Origin: Taenia hydatigena
Lineage: Eukaryota; Platyhelminthes; Cestoda; Cyclophyllidea; Taeniidae
Assembly: GCA_036345935.2 (NCBI GenBank)
Contig: JADWOT020000001.1
Location: forward strand, 21,261,187 to 21,325,186
DNA: 64,000 nucleotides
Direction of reading: 5' to 3'
Shown here: positions 22,095 through 34,238 of the stretch, one piece after another
Position numbering within the stretch: position 1 is the first letter of the stretch
Layout: every line of letters starts with the position of its first letter
Translations under genes and position numbers: made by a program
Notes under the pieces: generated by a model
What the model was told of the DNA's origin: nothing
Seen by the model: only the letters and a program-made list of their open reading frames with translations
Database searches by the model: none

Positions 22095-24330
22095 AGGAGG
22101 CATCATTCTACGCAGGTGGCCCTTATCAGAGAATTGACGCTAGCTCTTCCTTGACGTAATCGGTGCGCTCGGTCGAATGCAAGATAATTAGAATTTCATG
22201 GCGAACGGTCCCCAGTAATGATATATTTTTAAATCAGAATTTTAACTTTCCAGCTTGCTAGTTGGGCGATCTGTGCGTTCATTTTGCTGACCAGCAGATA
22301 GGCCAGCAAGTGTGTGGTATTCACTGGACCTACAATTCCTCAGCAGCTAAATTGAGTGCTGATGCAAGTTGCCACATTAGATCAGAAGCAGAAGCCAAGG
22401 TATGCGAGGTGCAAATCACTGCCATGACACCAAATTGGGAACAAGTCAACTGCAGATAATGGTTGGTTGGTTGGTTGGTTGGTTGGTGTGGCAAAAGAAA
22501 TGGGCTACCATTATCGTGATTGGCACGCATAAGTGGAATGACGGAGGGTGAATGAATAACCAGCACCTGTGGAGGGTAGCCGTTTTGAAGACAGTGGCAA
22601 ACAGCCCGAAATGCAAGAAGTGAATTGAAGGCAATCCTCCGCAGTGCAGCAAACCAGACCACAACTGCACTGATGATCAGAGGCAATAGGGCGAGAGCCG
22701 TCTTGACGTACCCTTCTGCTCCACCGATAGACGAGTTAATAAGGACGAATGTCGATTGTGTCCTCTGTGTGTGTGGAGTCACCTCACTGACATGCCAATG
22801 CAGCATACTACTGTCGCCAACTGAAGTAGTGCATCGGACAATTGAAGTGCCTCTTGAGTCTCGCAAATGTAGCCTGCTATTTGTAAGAACAGAAGAACTT
22901 GCTACAATGCATTTTGGTTCAAGTGATTTTGCCACAAAGAATGCTGCCTATTTCTTCCTTATGTTGTTTTCGGCGGTGCAGGTTCGTCACGAGTGGTCCT
23001 ACCGACAAGCCCCTCTGTCTGTTACACATTACAAAGAGCTACAGCGTTCAGAGAGCATTGTTTTGCATGTCCAAACGTGATCCAATGTCTGCATTGCAAT
23101 TAAAGGGAATGCCGAACTCTCGCGTTGCTTGAGCCTACTAATTCTGCTTTCTTGGGACATTTTAAAGCTACGTTAGGCCACTCAAAGCAGCTGGCACCGA
23201 ATCTGCCCCACAGGCCTTCACTGCAATTGCCTGGCAGCTTCCCAAAGTAGAGTAAGATCGGTTACAGTCCGTCCTCCTATTCCTCCTTGCAGATAATTAC
23301 CCATCACCAACTGATTAGTTTTATATTCCTGCAATCCCTGCAGCATGACTTGCATCCACTCATCGTCTGGTGGTGATGGTGGTGGATTACATAATGTGAG
23401 TGGCATTTCGGAAGAAAAGAACTTGCAATCATAACGATATAGCATAAATTGTAACTTAGAAGCTTATGATAACAATACAATTAGCAAACTTTTCTCGATT
23501 ACGCTAATTCGGCACCGTTCAACACATGGGTGGGAGTGTGAGGCAAGATTGTAAAAGTTTTCGCTCATTCGCCTTCAGATTATGCATAATGGAATGGGAC
23601 AGAGTGTGGTGTCCCATTATCCAACTTCTTGCTCTAGTTTGCCTTTCTCCAGCAGCGGATTTGTTTACAATAAACCCAACTTCCCCGCCTGGAATGATAA
23701 GGGTTTCGATGCAGTTGAGCTCGCCCCGCAGCTGCCCTACCACCATTTGATTCACCTCCACCAATGATTGGAGGTGATGACAGCCCTCACTGCACCACTA
23801 GTCCTCACTGCGCGTCTTCATTCAACCGAAGTGAATGCAGCCATGCGTCGACTCGGAGAATGCTGCGCAGCTTTCTGATGCGTTGCAGTGTATCGTGTGG
23901 ATTTGTTATTGACACTGCTTCTGGCTGTGCAATAGCAGGCTTGCCAGGTGTCTCACAATCGCCACTGTCCTCCTCCACTGGCACGTAGGGTGATGTGGGA
24001 GCAGATGTCCTCTTGGGCGGCATTTCACACTGTCGTGATGGCGAGCGGGTGGGCGCATCGTAACGCTCAACTGGTGCCATTTCGCTACCAATATGATCAG
24101 GCGGTTTATGGAGGATTACAGCTGTATAGAAGGAAACACCTTGAGAACAAGCAACACTGCTGCAGGTTTGCAGCACGTTCACGCCCGCTATTTTTCCTGC
24201 ATCAATCCTGGCCAGACGTTGGTTGACATTGACATCATCAGTGACTGTTGCCCTATCCTTCTTGGTTGCGTATTTGTGCTATTCCAAACCTAAAATAAAA
24301 TTTAACGTAATGCAGCTCACTATGACGTTA
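22095..24330 (-). repeat. Partial extra inner unit, tandem to the P1 right arm
   Basis: From 22095 the sequence resumes in the loop-proximal block (the CTACGCAGGTGGC motif), runs through the 177-codon-type frame (22330-22935 minus) and the end of the 154-codon-type frame (23805-24182 minus, start missing), and ends near AATAAA at 24294-24299. The stretch 23230-23800 includes sequence not seen in the other inner arms. The loop itself is absent. This shows a head-to-tail repeat in addition to the inverted one. Confidence 0.7.
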
Positions 24331-24508
24331 TTTAAAGGTACCGCTGTTTGAACCGCAACCCTGATTAACTGTTTTGGAAGATGGTAGATATTCGCCTAAT
24401 GTAATAAGGGAAAAGTTAGGTGCAACTAAATAGGCTGTAGGTTTTCCATTCTACTGAAAAGACGTGAAAACTAAGAATACAACACTAAGGGCGAGATAAA
24501 AACACACC

Positions 24509-24739
24509 TTAATGGAGTACATTCTTGTTGAGGTCTGCATAGATGTGGACGCCATTTTTCTGTTGAAATGAAAAGACCATGTGAATGAAACTGAGAGATG
24601 CACAAGCCAGTGCTTTCGGGTTTTTAAATTCTACCAAACTAACAGTCCACCATTGCAAGTACTTTGGCACAAACAGGTATGTTACCTGTTCGGAGAATGT
24701 TCTCCTGTTGAATAGTGGCTGAGCAAGGAATAGGTTCCA
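24509..24739 (-). CDS. Two candidate terminal exons of an unidentified gene
   Basis: Minus strand: 24739-24686 (18 codons) lies between a TTTCAG acceptor and a CAG|GTAACA donor. 24559-24509 (16 codons plus stop) follows a TTTCAACAG acceptor. The 126 bp intron joins them in phase 0 and the joined frame ends at TAA. I do not recognise the peptide (it includes NGVHIYADLNKN) and found no upstream exon in the window, so this may be coincidence. Confidence 0.25.
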   Translation of the reverse strand, partial: WNLFLAQPLFNRRTFSEQVTYLFVPKYLQWWTVSLVEFKNPKALACASLSFIHMVFSFQQKNGVHIYADLNKNVLH

Positions 24740-24759
24740 CTGAAATCGTGAAAGCATGA

Positions 24760-25379
24760 TTCGTTAGAAGGTGAGCACATCAAAAGTGTCTTTTATTGCT
24801 AATTCTGGTCATGCCAGCTAAGAGGTCTCCCAATGTCATCAAAACTGCAATCAACTACCCTCTTAATGGTTTACAGATAAAACTAAACATGGAAGGATAC
24901 ATAAACCTACATTTGATTGGACAAAGTAGTTTTGACAACGACTTCCCAAACACTTTACCAATCAAACTGTGTTTGCAGTTCGACATTTTGTCCGTCGAAT
25001 TAGTGTTTTTAACTAATTTCTTTGTGTCTTCGAACGTCTCTGTGGAGCAATGAAGCGATCCACTCCCTACTGCACAGTTGTCGTCCCTCTGATCGCAAAC
25101 CAGCGCACTTATTAACTGAGACCACGCGTTAATCACTCGTTGTGTGGCAAATCAATTTCTGATCAATCGATAAATCAATAGACTGGCGACTCGTGATTCG
25201 CTCTGCCGTCGCTGGCTGCACATTTTCTCACTCTCATCTGCTCCGCTGCTCACTAGCAGGCGGTTGTAGAGAGACACGATGTAATCGCTTGTTTGGCTTG
25301 AGGAACATTGAGGTCGTGGATTTGACCTCATGGATTGCACACAACTCCTGCTCTGTTTAATGTGGCCTGCCAATCAGTG
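24760..25379. other. No gene recognised
   Basis: Overlapping frames of 80-95 codons occur on opposite strands (24796-25053 plus, 24855-25136 minus). No domain, splice pair or repeat match was seen. Confidence 0.35.
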
Positions 25380-25625
25380 CACGATTGAAAAGACTGAATT
25401 TTGCTTTTTTGTATCAGCAAAGTTCTCCACTTGGCAGTACTCTACCGAACATTTCTAGCGCCATCTTATCTGTTGTTTGATCAGCCTTCGTCGGTGCTTT
25501 TTCATATTTATCTGGTGTCAGCAAATTTACTCTGCCTGCCGAGCCGCTGGAGACTTTTACATGCTATAATAATTTCTTTTTCTTGTGTTCGCTCAAACGC
25601 GTCTCCCTTCAGATGATCCATCAAC
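25380..25625 (+). repeat. Old, diverged copy of an outer-arm block
   Basis: Shares ordered landmarks with 20230-20520: AAAGACTGAAT, TCTGTTGTTTG, ATCTGGTGTCAGCA and a TTTCTTGTG-type stretch, with much higher divergence than between the palindrome arms. This implies that the repeat family is older than the present palindromes. Confidence 0.5.
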
Positions 25626-25639
25626 ACCTCATCACCATC

Positions 25640-26150
25640 GCAATCAGCGACTGCATGACCAATCCTCCGTCTCAACAATATAAAACGTCACACCAAATAA
25701 AAAGGAGAGATTCGTCGGTGCCGCGATGGCGGATTAGCGCCAATTAGATCTGTCTAAACAATCAAAATTGTGTTGCGGATTGCAAAGGATAGACGCGTCG
25801 GTGCGTCAATTATGTTTACTATTGCCCTATTACCAAGATATGCTCACGTACACAACACCTTCATTTTGTCACAATCCCTACCGACGGCTTCTTGCAACAG
25901 ACGTAGGAGCTGACAAGTTTAGCAGTTCTGTCTCAAAAATAGAAAATCTGAAACGGATTACAAATGAAGGACGCGTCGATGCTGCGATAACACAGACTGC
26001 CGTCTTACTACCAACAGGTGCTTACATACAGATTACTTCCATTTCGTCACAATATGTACAGATACCTCCTCATAACATAGGTAGGAGGCGACTGCTTTAA
26101 CAGTTTTGCGTTTCAACACTAAAAACGTTCAAAACCGATTTTAGAAGAGA
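25640..26150 (+). repeat. Minisatellite cluster with ~177 bp monomers
   Basis: Two to three diverged monomers, with landmark ACGCGTCG at 25793 and 25971 (178 bp apart) and a further start near 26147. An inverted copy of about 400 bp, including flanking sequence, lies at 33095-33532. A longer array of the same family is at 43860-45290. Confidence 0.7.
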
Positions 26151-29100
26151 CAAGTTTTACCTTTACATTGAGATACCACGATGACTTGCATGTATCCGGA
26201 CTGCCATTACACATAAATGCAGTGTTTTTTCACATGTTGTTGATTTGTTTTGTGGCCATATTTTCTGTGGACTACTAACTTAGGCTCAACTACACGGACA
26301 ATCAGTTATAAAGGTGTGTCAGCTCAACCTACTAACTTATTTGCGACGTTTTGCTTTACTTTATTAATAATTAACAATTTGGAAACACCGAAGGGAAATG
26401 GCAACGCCACCAGATTCCAACAGAGGTCCATGGAAGGAAATACAAAATTCACAACAGAGAAAACGGTGTTGACGTTCCACAGACAAACAATAGACCACCA
26501 CAACCCTACGTGTTCATCGGCTACCTCGTATCCAATGCAAGCAACATCCGTCTAAAATGGCCAGTAAACGACCACTTTATATAGTGCGTTACAGAAAACG
26601 GATGAACCCTCAAAACATGACTTTACAAACCCTCTTTTCAACGGCTTCACCACAGCTTAGATGTCCCATTGTTTTTTCATCAAAAGCTCGTTTGCATAAA
26701 ATAAATGCAATTATCCACCAAGAACACTCCTTGCGTATGTTTCACGGCTCCAACCTCACCCAATATGCTTATGGCACTTCACTTCAGCCAATTATAACAA
26801 ACAAATAAGGAAAACGCGTTCAAGAGACGACATTAGGCCACTCTGCATTAATCAGCGCATCAAATGCATGCAACGTTGGTAAGAAGATTGTGAACACTTA
26901 CTGTACCCCTACAAGGCAACAGAATCACCAAGACCTCAGCTGCACTCGCGTCCGAGAAAAGAATCCATCTCGTCACACCTGCAGTCCCACCAAGGACGCA
27001 ACACCGCGAGCCTTCGCCTTCACTGCATTTCTCCACCTCATCCAAGGAGTGCTACATTAATCACACCTTATCAAATTGTGCAGCAAGCTTCATGATGAAA
27101 GAATGCTAAGTGTTTTGGCGCACCAACGACTGTACAGCGAAGGAGGGGCATTGATCATATCCTTTACAACTACAAAATGGCGTGTAGTAGTATTTTTGCG
27201 AGCGGATAAATTATGTCCATATGCGAAAATCATCCCAACTTACCACCTGCCGCTGGAGGCATGCAAGTTACCCAAAAGATATCACATCTCTGCATAAAAA
27301 CTCCCTAATGACATCACGGGTCTTGAAAAAAGCATTATTTTATTAATCGGACATTCTCGAGTCCAAGTTACTTCGCATCTCCTCCCATCTACGCTTAAAC
27401 CTTTCGGTTTCAATTCAGCAATACGCTAGAGACGAAAATTCGCTGCACTCTCCGCTTACGGTCTCCTGGTGCTTAAAGGCATGCTTGAATTTCAGCTGTG
27501 AGGCGTCATTTGTTTAGAAAGGAGAAACTTCAGTAAGGGTTGGGAGTCACTTGGTATGCATGTTGGTTCTCATTATTTCACTTGACAGGAATGTGTATTT
27601 TGATGCGGCATTATCTGCTGGGCGTGAAAGTGTTACCTAGCAACACTGAGCGCGAATCTCGGCGTCGCTATTGCTCATTGCATTTCTTAGGTAAGATTAG
27701 GTTGTGGTTTATTGGTCGCTATTTTGTGCAACGTGTTCTTATCACCTCTTCGTAGATCCTTTCGTATTTATGTATGGTAGTAGGTGCGTTATTTTTATGC
27801 CTATATTGTCTGCTTTGGCGGAAAATATATGGAGTGTGCGTGGCACTTTGCAACTTGGTCGTTTCTTGACTTCGAGACCACGGTCGTGTGTTGATAGTAT
27901 CTTTGTGAAACTTGTTATGTGGGTTCAGCTCTGACATGAGTTAGTGTTTGAGGCTGATTGAGGAGCAGGAGGATGGGTGATGAGAGACCTGTAACTCTTC
28001 GCTGGGCACTTTTGCATTGCTACACAGACGTTGCCTTGTAGCGGTCTTAAATGTCTGGTTTTTAAGATGTTATATTTGCTTGTATGTGTTGATGTGGCGG
28101 GTCATCGGACGTTTGTGTATCGGCCTTCCCACTTTTTCCTTCTGTACGTTTCGGATACTACGAATTTACAGTAGTGATGAAGCTACATGTGATGATCGTG
28201 TGGAATGATATGCAATGTGGGATGTTTAAGTCATTTGCGGGGGCGTCTCCTTTGACCTGCAATGCGGATCTTGCCATGGATGATGATGTTGCGTTTGATG
28301 GCATAGCGATGGATGTTAGCTCTTTTGGTTCAAGCATTGGATAATTGCATGGTCAGGAGGTAAACAGACGAGATGGATGTGAGGTTAGTGTTGAATTGGT
28401 AGGCAGGCTTATTATCGCGTTGAGAAAGGTCGGTGAATTGGGGTGGAAATGGGCGGCAGTGCTGCAGAGCTGTTTTGGAATCTACTCAGGACCCTTTTCT
28501 CGAACTCCGACATGTTTGCATTTTGAAGTGTGTACCTTTTATCTTTGTATTTACTGAATTTTTCACTGTATGCGAATGTATTTTATGTTACTTCTCAGTT
28601 TATGCATTTGGAATGCATCAAGTTGACCTGTTCATAGTTGTGTGTACGTACATGAACAAGTCGAAACGCATACCAATTTTTAATTGAATGAAGATGAGGA
28701 ATTGAATTTGGACGAGATTTCGTTATCCAGCAACGGCACTTTGCATCGCTTGTTCGTTTCGCTGAATAATTTAGAAGGGGGGGAGCAGTTGAAGCTGTCC
28801 TGGCAGTTGGTTGGATAGTGGATGATATCAAAAGGGAGAGATTATGGCAGGAGGGGTCTAATCTGTTGGAAACAAAGGGAAAAATCTACCAATCGCCTGG
28901 CACTACACGGTGCTAGATTCGTTGCAGGTGCAAAGTTCGGCAAGAGTATTTTTTTCGTTGGAGTATTTTGTGATAAGCATGTAGACATTATTGAACAGTA
29001 CTGGGTGCTGATTTTGGGAGCAAAACTTGGTAGCGCAGTATTTTTGCATTTAACTAGTTAGGTCTCGTGCGTCGTTGCTGACGGTGGTATCGAAGAAGGA

Positions 29101-29171
29101 GAATGTGGCTGTAGAAGGCAGCCCATGGGAGTCCACTGAGACGGCACTATGCGCCCTTGAACTTGTCGTCC

Positions 29172-29208
<37 letters not shown>

Positions 29209-32200
29209 TGACAGATGTGGTGCTGCAGACATTCGACCAATCGATCCTGCTGAAGGTTTCCCCGCTCCATGTTGAATGTTCACTTGCGCAGGACATAAGT
29301 AGCGTGACTTTGTGTTCGGAGGAGTTGTGAAAGACTGGATGCGGTGTTTTGGTGCTATGCAGTAGTCTGGTGAGTACTTTCTTGCAAGACGAAATGTTGC
29401 ATAAATTAAGTCTGATGTTATCATTGGCCTACAAATATTATTTTCGCTTGTTTGTTTCAAAATGTGATGTTGAAGTTCTGTCGCCTTTGATAGTTGTATG
29501 GTGTGAGGTGAAGCCAATACGAGGTAGTTGTGAAGTAGTCGGCAGTGCGGTTAGTGTGAGCTGTATGTGCTTGAAAGTGTTTTGGCTAATGCTAAAGAAA
29601 TTCGACACAAGTTGTTGGGAAGTTTCTGTACATGCATAATTTACGCAAGGAGGCGTTTTCATTGACGGCTACAGGCTTGTGTGCTACAGTGAGTAAGGTG
29701 ACATATTGCCAAAGTGCGATTAATTGGTAGGAGAAACGGTAAATGTCCATTGACTTGGTGCCCCACTTGGTTCCGTGGGTGTGTGTTTAACGACTACATC
29801 TGTCGGTTAATGGTACTGAGTGTCGCTGCTACCTAATGCAGGTAGTTAAGTTTGTCATCGTATGGTTGCCATGCGGCATTAGGTTTGAGACCGATAGCCA
29901 CCTCAGGTCTTAGTTGTCCTGTTAATGTCATGGGCTTGAGGTTGTATCGTTGACAGGATTTGGAATTTTGCTTGTAGGCATGGTGGTCGGTGGATCCGCA
30001 TCATTCCCTACGGGATCCGCTTTGTCCACAGAAGGTGGGGAGGAGATTGCAGGTGCAGCACAACTACCAAGGAGAGCACGGAGGATGGCGCTGGAGGCGG
30101 AGAGATGGACTGTGTAACGCATCGGTAGTTCGCTAAATTACGAGTGTTGGTGGTGGGGCCACTTGTTTTCCTCGCCGTTGTACCTTCACTGAGTGGGTCG
30201 TGGGTATGTGGACTAGATGTGTATTCTGCTCGAATGTTGTGTCTTATTTGGTGTTGTTGGGGTGAGGGAAGGCTGAAGGCGCTGCAGTGGGTATGTATAC
30301 ATTAGTGATGGAGATGTTTTGTTGCGATTTAGAGCGGTGTTGACCGCTGCGTAATATTTTGCTCTGGGAGGTGTAAAAATGTTTTTGTCATGTTGCCCTG
30401 CAGTTGCTTGTTGACATGGATGACGAGCGCATCTTAAAGTAGGCTGTCCACTGTTGAGTGTGTCATGAATAGGTAGAAAATGACATGCTACTACTTAGCC
30501 ATGAAAATGGGTTTCAAATGTGCGAAATATGTGGCAGTGTCAGCCATTAAACTTGTCAATGATGGAAGAAAAACACCCGCAAGCCGTACGCGCTAGCTAC
30601 TGAATTTCCACGCAACCAAGGAAAGAGGGAGGAATAGCACATCTACGGCTCCGATATTGTGCCGCCACCTTCATTGACGAGTGGGCTAAAGAAGGGGGCT
30701 AGACTTTCGGTGGATCAGCGAAACAGCATAAAAAAAGGAAAATAAAGGAGCAGGGAGGTGAATATATCACTGAGTAAATCAGTGACTCAATCAATCAGCC
30801 GGACACACGGTCGGTGAAGCAGTGGAATCACTAGTCGGTCAGGGAATTGGAAGAGGGGAACAATTTGTGGGGTGCATGCATTAATTCACCTGCGAATTTC
30901 TCACAGGGACGTGTGAAGCCCATCACGGAAGAGTTCATAGCCATCGACATAATAAACGTCACCTTGAACGGTGCATGCCCCATGATAAAACGCGCTTTCT
31001 TTTCTTATGGGCAAAGCTGGTCATGGTAGCACTCATGAATGACCTGAACGAGGCAATCATCCACAATGTGCCTGCATAAAAGTGGCAAAAGTGCACTAAC
31101 TCTAAGATCTATGAACTGAAGGGTTTTGTGAGTGTTTTTTGCATCTTTCGCCGCTTTTAAAGGTGGATTAATTGCATTGACTGCATGGAAGAGTTCATTT
31201 GAGCTTTATTCGTCTTTGTTGCTGGCCTCGCATCTGATTCGCCGTGAATTAGCGCTGCCCTCCGAGTAATCCCACCAGCAAGCTCAATCGTCTGCAAAGC
31301 GCAACTGTGAGCTCAACCCTTTGCAGTTCATTGCGTTAATATGCACCTGTACAACGGCCTATCTCTTGTGGGATTGGAAGCCGAGGTAGAGCACTGACGT
31401 TTGGGTTGAAATGGTGACCTGCAGTTTTTGGAATGCATGCCTGTTTGAATGCACTTTTTGGTCAAGAGGCGGTCAACATACTTGAACTGCATGACCAAAC
31501 GGATGGCACTAGCTCGGAAGGGGAAAACGGACTCCGAACTCCTATGGCTTTGACCTCCTCTAGCGTTAGGGCTCTAGAGCACTAAAGGGGAAGTAAGACA
31601 GGTAGGCAGGGCCCAAGTGTCTTAAAGCGCTTGAGAGCTAGAAGTCGCCTCCTCTGCCCCCTTTGCATGTGCTCTTGCCGACGAGATGTCCTCGCACCAT
31701 CTGACCTCAGCTTTGAGTAAGCAGTGTTACAGTCATTATTTATTTGTTTATTATGCCACACTATGCATGCTGTACACTATGTTAAAGATCTTGAACGCGC
31801 TTGCTGCATTGGCAATGCTTGTGTTCTTCAAATGTACAGTGATTTCGAGATGCTGTGACACTTTCCTCACGCAAGTGTTATTTAAGGAATGACTGCGTGT
31901 CGGGTTTCCGGGTTCTGTTCGGTGGTACTAGCCGGGACTTCATTTATATGCACATGGACATGCACGAGTGCTTTACGTGAATAGAGATTTTATTATTTAA
32001 TATTAAGCTACTACTCTTGAATCGTTTCGTATCATCAGAAGTCATTTATCGGTCCTCGTTAATTTGCACTTATCCGCGAATCCCACCAACTCTTTTCTAT
32101 TTTACCTAAACATGTGCTTGCCAAGTTATACGCAGGGAGAGAAAAGTTTACAGTGTAGGATTTGTTCTTTTTCACATAATTTCTTTTGCTGCCTTGTTAG

Positions 32201-32229
32201 AATGCATGACAATGCTTGAGGTACTTATG
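26151..32229. other. Long stretch without a recognised gene
   Basis: Scattered frames (for example 28433-28687 plus, 29050-29517 minus, 30847-31029 plus) show no family resemblance. The plus strand is A+C-rich up to about 27.4 kb and then clearly G+T-rich to about 30.4 kb. The frame at 29050-29517 is kept open largely by a CGT microsatellite. Confidence 0.4.
29165..29211. repeat. CGT/GTC trinucleotide microsatellite
   Basis: About 14 imperfect CGT units on the plus strand. Confidence 0.8.
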
Positions 32230-33085
32230 TTAAATTGAACGCATAATGTGTTAAGGAGAATGCTTGTAGAGGGTTCCTCCTCTTCCTTCTTACCGCCCAT
32301 GTTGTTAGAAGTCTGAATAGCCTTGGTCGCTATGGACTGATTCAGGCACTCTGTGTTGGTAGATCCAACGATCGAAAATGGTTGACGCGACTGTCTCGGC
32401 GTGAAGTAGTCAACCATAAGTAGAATATATCGGCTTCTCCTCTTGGTGAGTGGTAGAGGACCCATCATGTCGATACCTACTCGTTCGCTCGCAAATCCTG
32501 TAGGCATAGGCTGCAGGGGTGCAACTGCTGTGGAATGAGGGTTCTTGAACCTGCTGCAAGTAATGCAGGTTCGGCAGAAGTCCCGCACGTCTGAGGAGAG
32601 AGGGGGCTACCAGTATCGCTTCACCGAGGCCTCCACCATCTTTTACTTGCCTACGTGACCCAACTGTTCGTGCAACTGTTGAAGGGCTGTTTGTATTAGG
32701 GAACCTGGAACAGCCAACGCTTGGGGGACGTGACGACTTCTTGGTAACACAAGACCTCATTTTTCAGAGAGAGTTTGGACCATTGTTGCTATATCTGCCC
32801 GGCTGCCTTGCTGGACGATTTCGTCTCTTCCGCAGTGGGCTTAGTCGAAGATGTCAGGAACCTGTCGTATATCAGGGACGTGTCGGGATCTGTACTCTGT
32901 GTGTCTCTCCACTGATGTTCAGTCGGTTCGCTTAAAAACAGGGTTCCCACTACACTGCTATGCCTTTCCACTGAGAGAGGTCTGCGGGATAATGCATTCG
33001 CGTTGCTATGCGAGTCCCCTTTTCTGTGCTGCACAGTAAAGTCATATTGCTGCAGTTCCTCGTACCAGCGTGTTAAGCAGATCTA
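32230..33085 (-). pseudogene. Ty3/gypsy fragment: RNase H end and integrase start, joined to a gag start
   Basis: Reading the minus strand from 33085: an RNase H tail (RWYEELQQYDFTV, then HRKGDSHSNANALSRRP), a linker, the integrase HHCC zinc-binding region (LHEQLGH, then CRTCITCSRFK) and the beginning of the catalytic core with its first aspartate (VGIDMMGPLP). After MVDYFT the similarity ends. From about 32330 to 32270 the frame instead matches a gag start (QTSNN then KKEEEEPS, compare 47394). The frames are broken by stops and shifts. No LTR was identified. This is a rearranged, inactive fragment. Confidence 0.75.
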
Positions 33086-33094
33086 ATGAAACAG

Positions 33095-33532
33095 TCGCGT
33101 TTTGTCTTTGTCATGAGGAGCTGTGGGGTGAGATTGCGACGAAATGGAAGTATTGTGCATGTGACCACCCCTTGGTAGCATGCCGGTAGTCTGTGTTATC
33201 GCAGCATCGACGCGTCCTTCATTTGTAATCCGTTTCAGATTTTCTATTTTTGAGACAGAACCGCAAAACTTGTCAGCTCCTACGTCTGTTGCAAGAAGCC
33301 GTCGGTAGGGGTTGTGACAAAATGAAGGTGTTCTGTACGTGCGCATATCTTGGCAATAGGCCAATAGTCAACATAATTGACGCACCGCCGCGTCTATCCT
33401 TTACAATCCGCAACACAATTTTGATTGTTTACACAGATCTGATTAGCGCTAATCCGCCATCGCGGCATTAACGAATCTGCACTCCATATTTGCTATGGCG
33501 TTTTGTAAGGTGGAGACGAAGGATTAGTCATG
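33095..33532 (-). repeat. Inverted copy of the ~177 bp minisatellite cluster
   Basis: The reverse complement of this stretch matches about 25650-26080, including the flanking CCGCGATGGCGGATTAGCGC segment. It abuts P2 exactly at 33532/33533 and the gypsy fragment at about 33085-33095. Confidence 0.75.
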
Positions 33533-34238
33533 CTACAGGGATTGTCTGCTCAAGTGTGTGAGTGCTGATGAAAAAGGATGAAACAACTCTCACCTATAAG
33601 CCTAGATCGAGTGCCCCTGATCAAGAATCCGTGCAGTTGTCAAGTGGACTTGAGCGTCCACTGCGTCACACATATGTGACACCAGAAAATAAATGCAAAT
33701 TTTTCGTGTTCCACACATGGGACGTAAGTAGCCAACAAAGTATGCAAATAAAGTGAGTATTCGGTGTGTAGAAAGGTAAAGTGACTTAGAAGTAGGGGCT
33801 ATGGGACGATGAAGAGAATAGGAATGAAGGTCGACCAAGAATGGAAAGGAGACCCGTGAGACCTACTTCACTCAAATGCCTATTCCACCAACCAAAGTGA
33901 TTCGCAAAATATTCGTCACTTGCTTTTATCCTACCCTTTCCAAACAGGCACCCATTCGCTGTGCAACAATGGAAAATAACGTCCATCCATTCGGCGTCAT
34001 AGTGAGCTGCATTACGTTACACTTTATTTCGCGTTTGGAATAGCACAAACATACAGCCATAAAGGATAGGGAAGAAGTCACTGACGATGAGAGGCAGTAT
34101 AAACAAGGAAAGGGAAAGCTGCCTGAAATACCGCACTCTAAGCGTTGTTTCTGGCTTGCGAAACAGAAGAAACACGGTTTGATTTGTTGTCCTCCTTGCA
34201 TCCTCATGGGTGGTCCAGCTGGAATGCACCTGCTAAGC
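33533..34238 (+). repeat. P2 left outer arm, truncated
   Basis: Same orientation as the P1 left outer arm. It starts abruptly at CTACAGGGATTGTCTGCTC, equivalent to about 11668 and to the inverse of 59777-59793. AATAAA on the minus strand at 34023-34028. Confidence 0.75.

Noticed and set aside
29050..29517. 155-codon minus-strand frame as a gene.
   Set aside because: Much of it is a Thr/Arg-coding run made by a CGT microsatellite, with no recognisable domain and no splice context.
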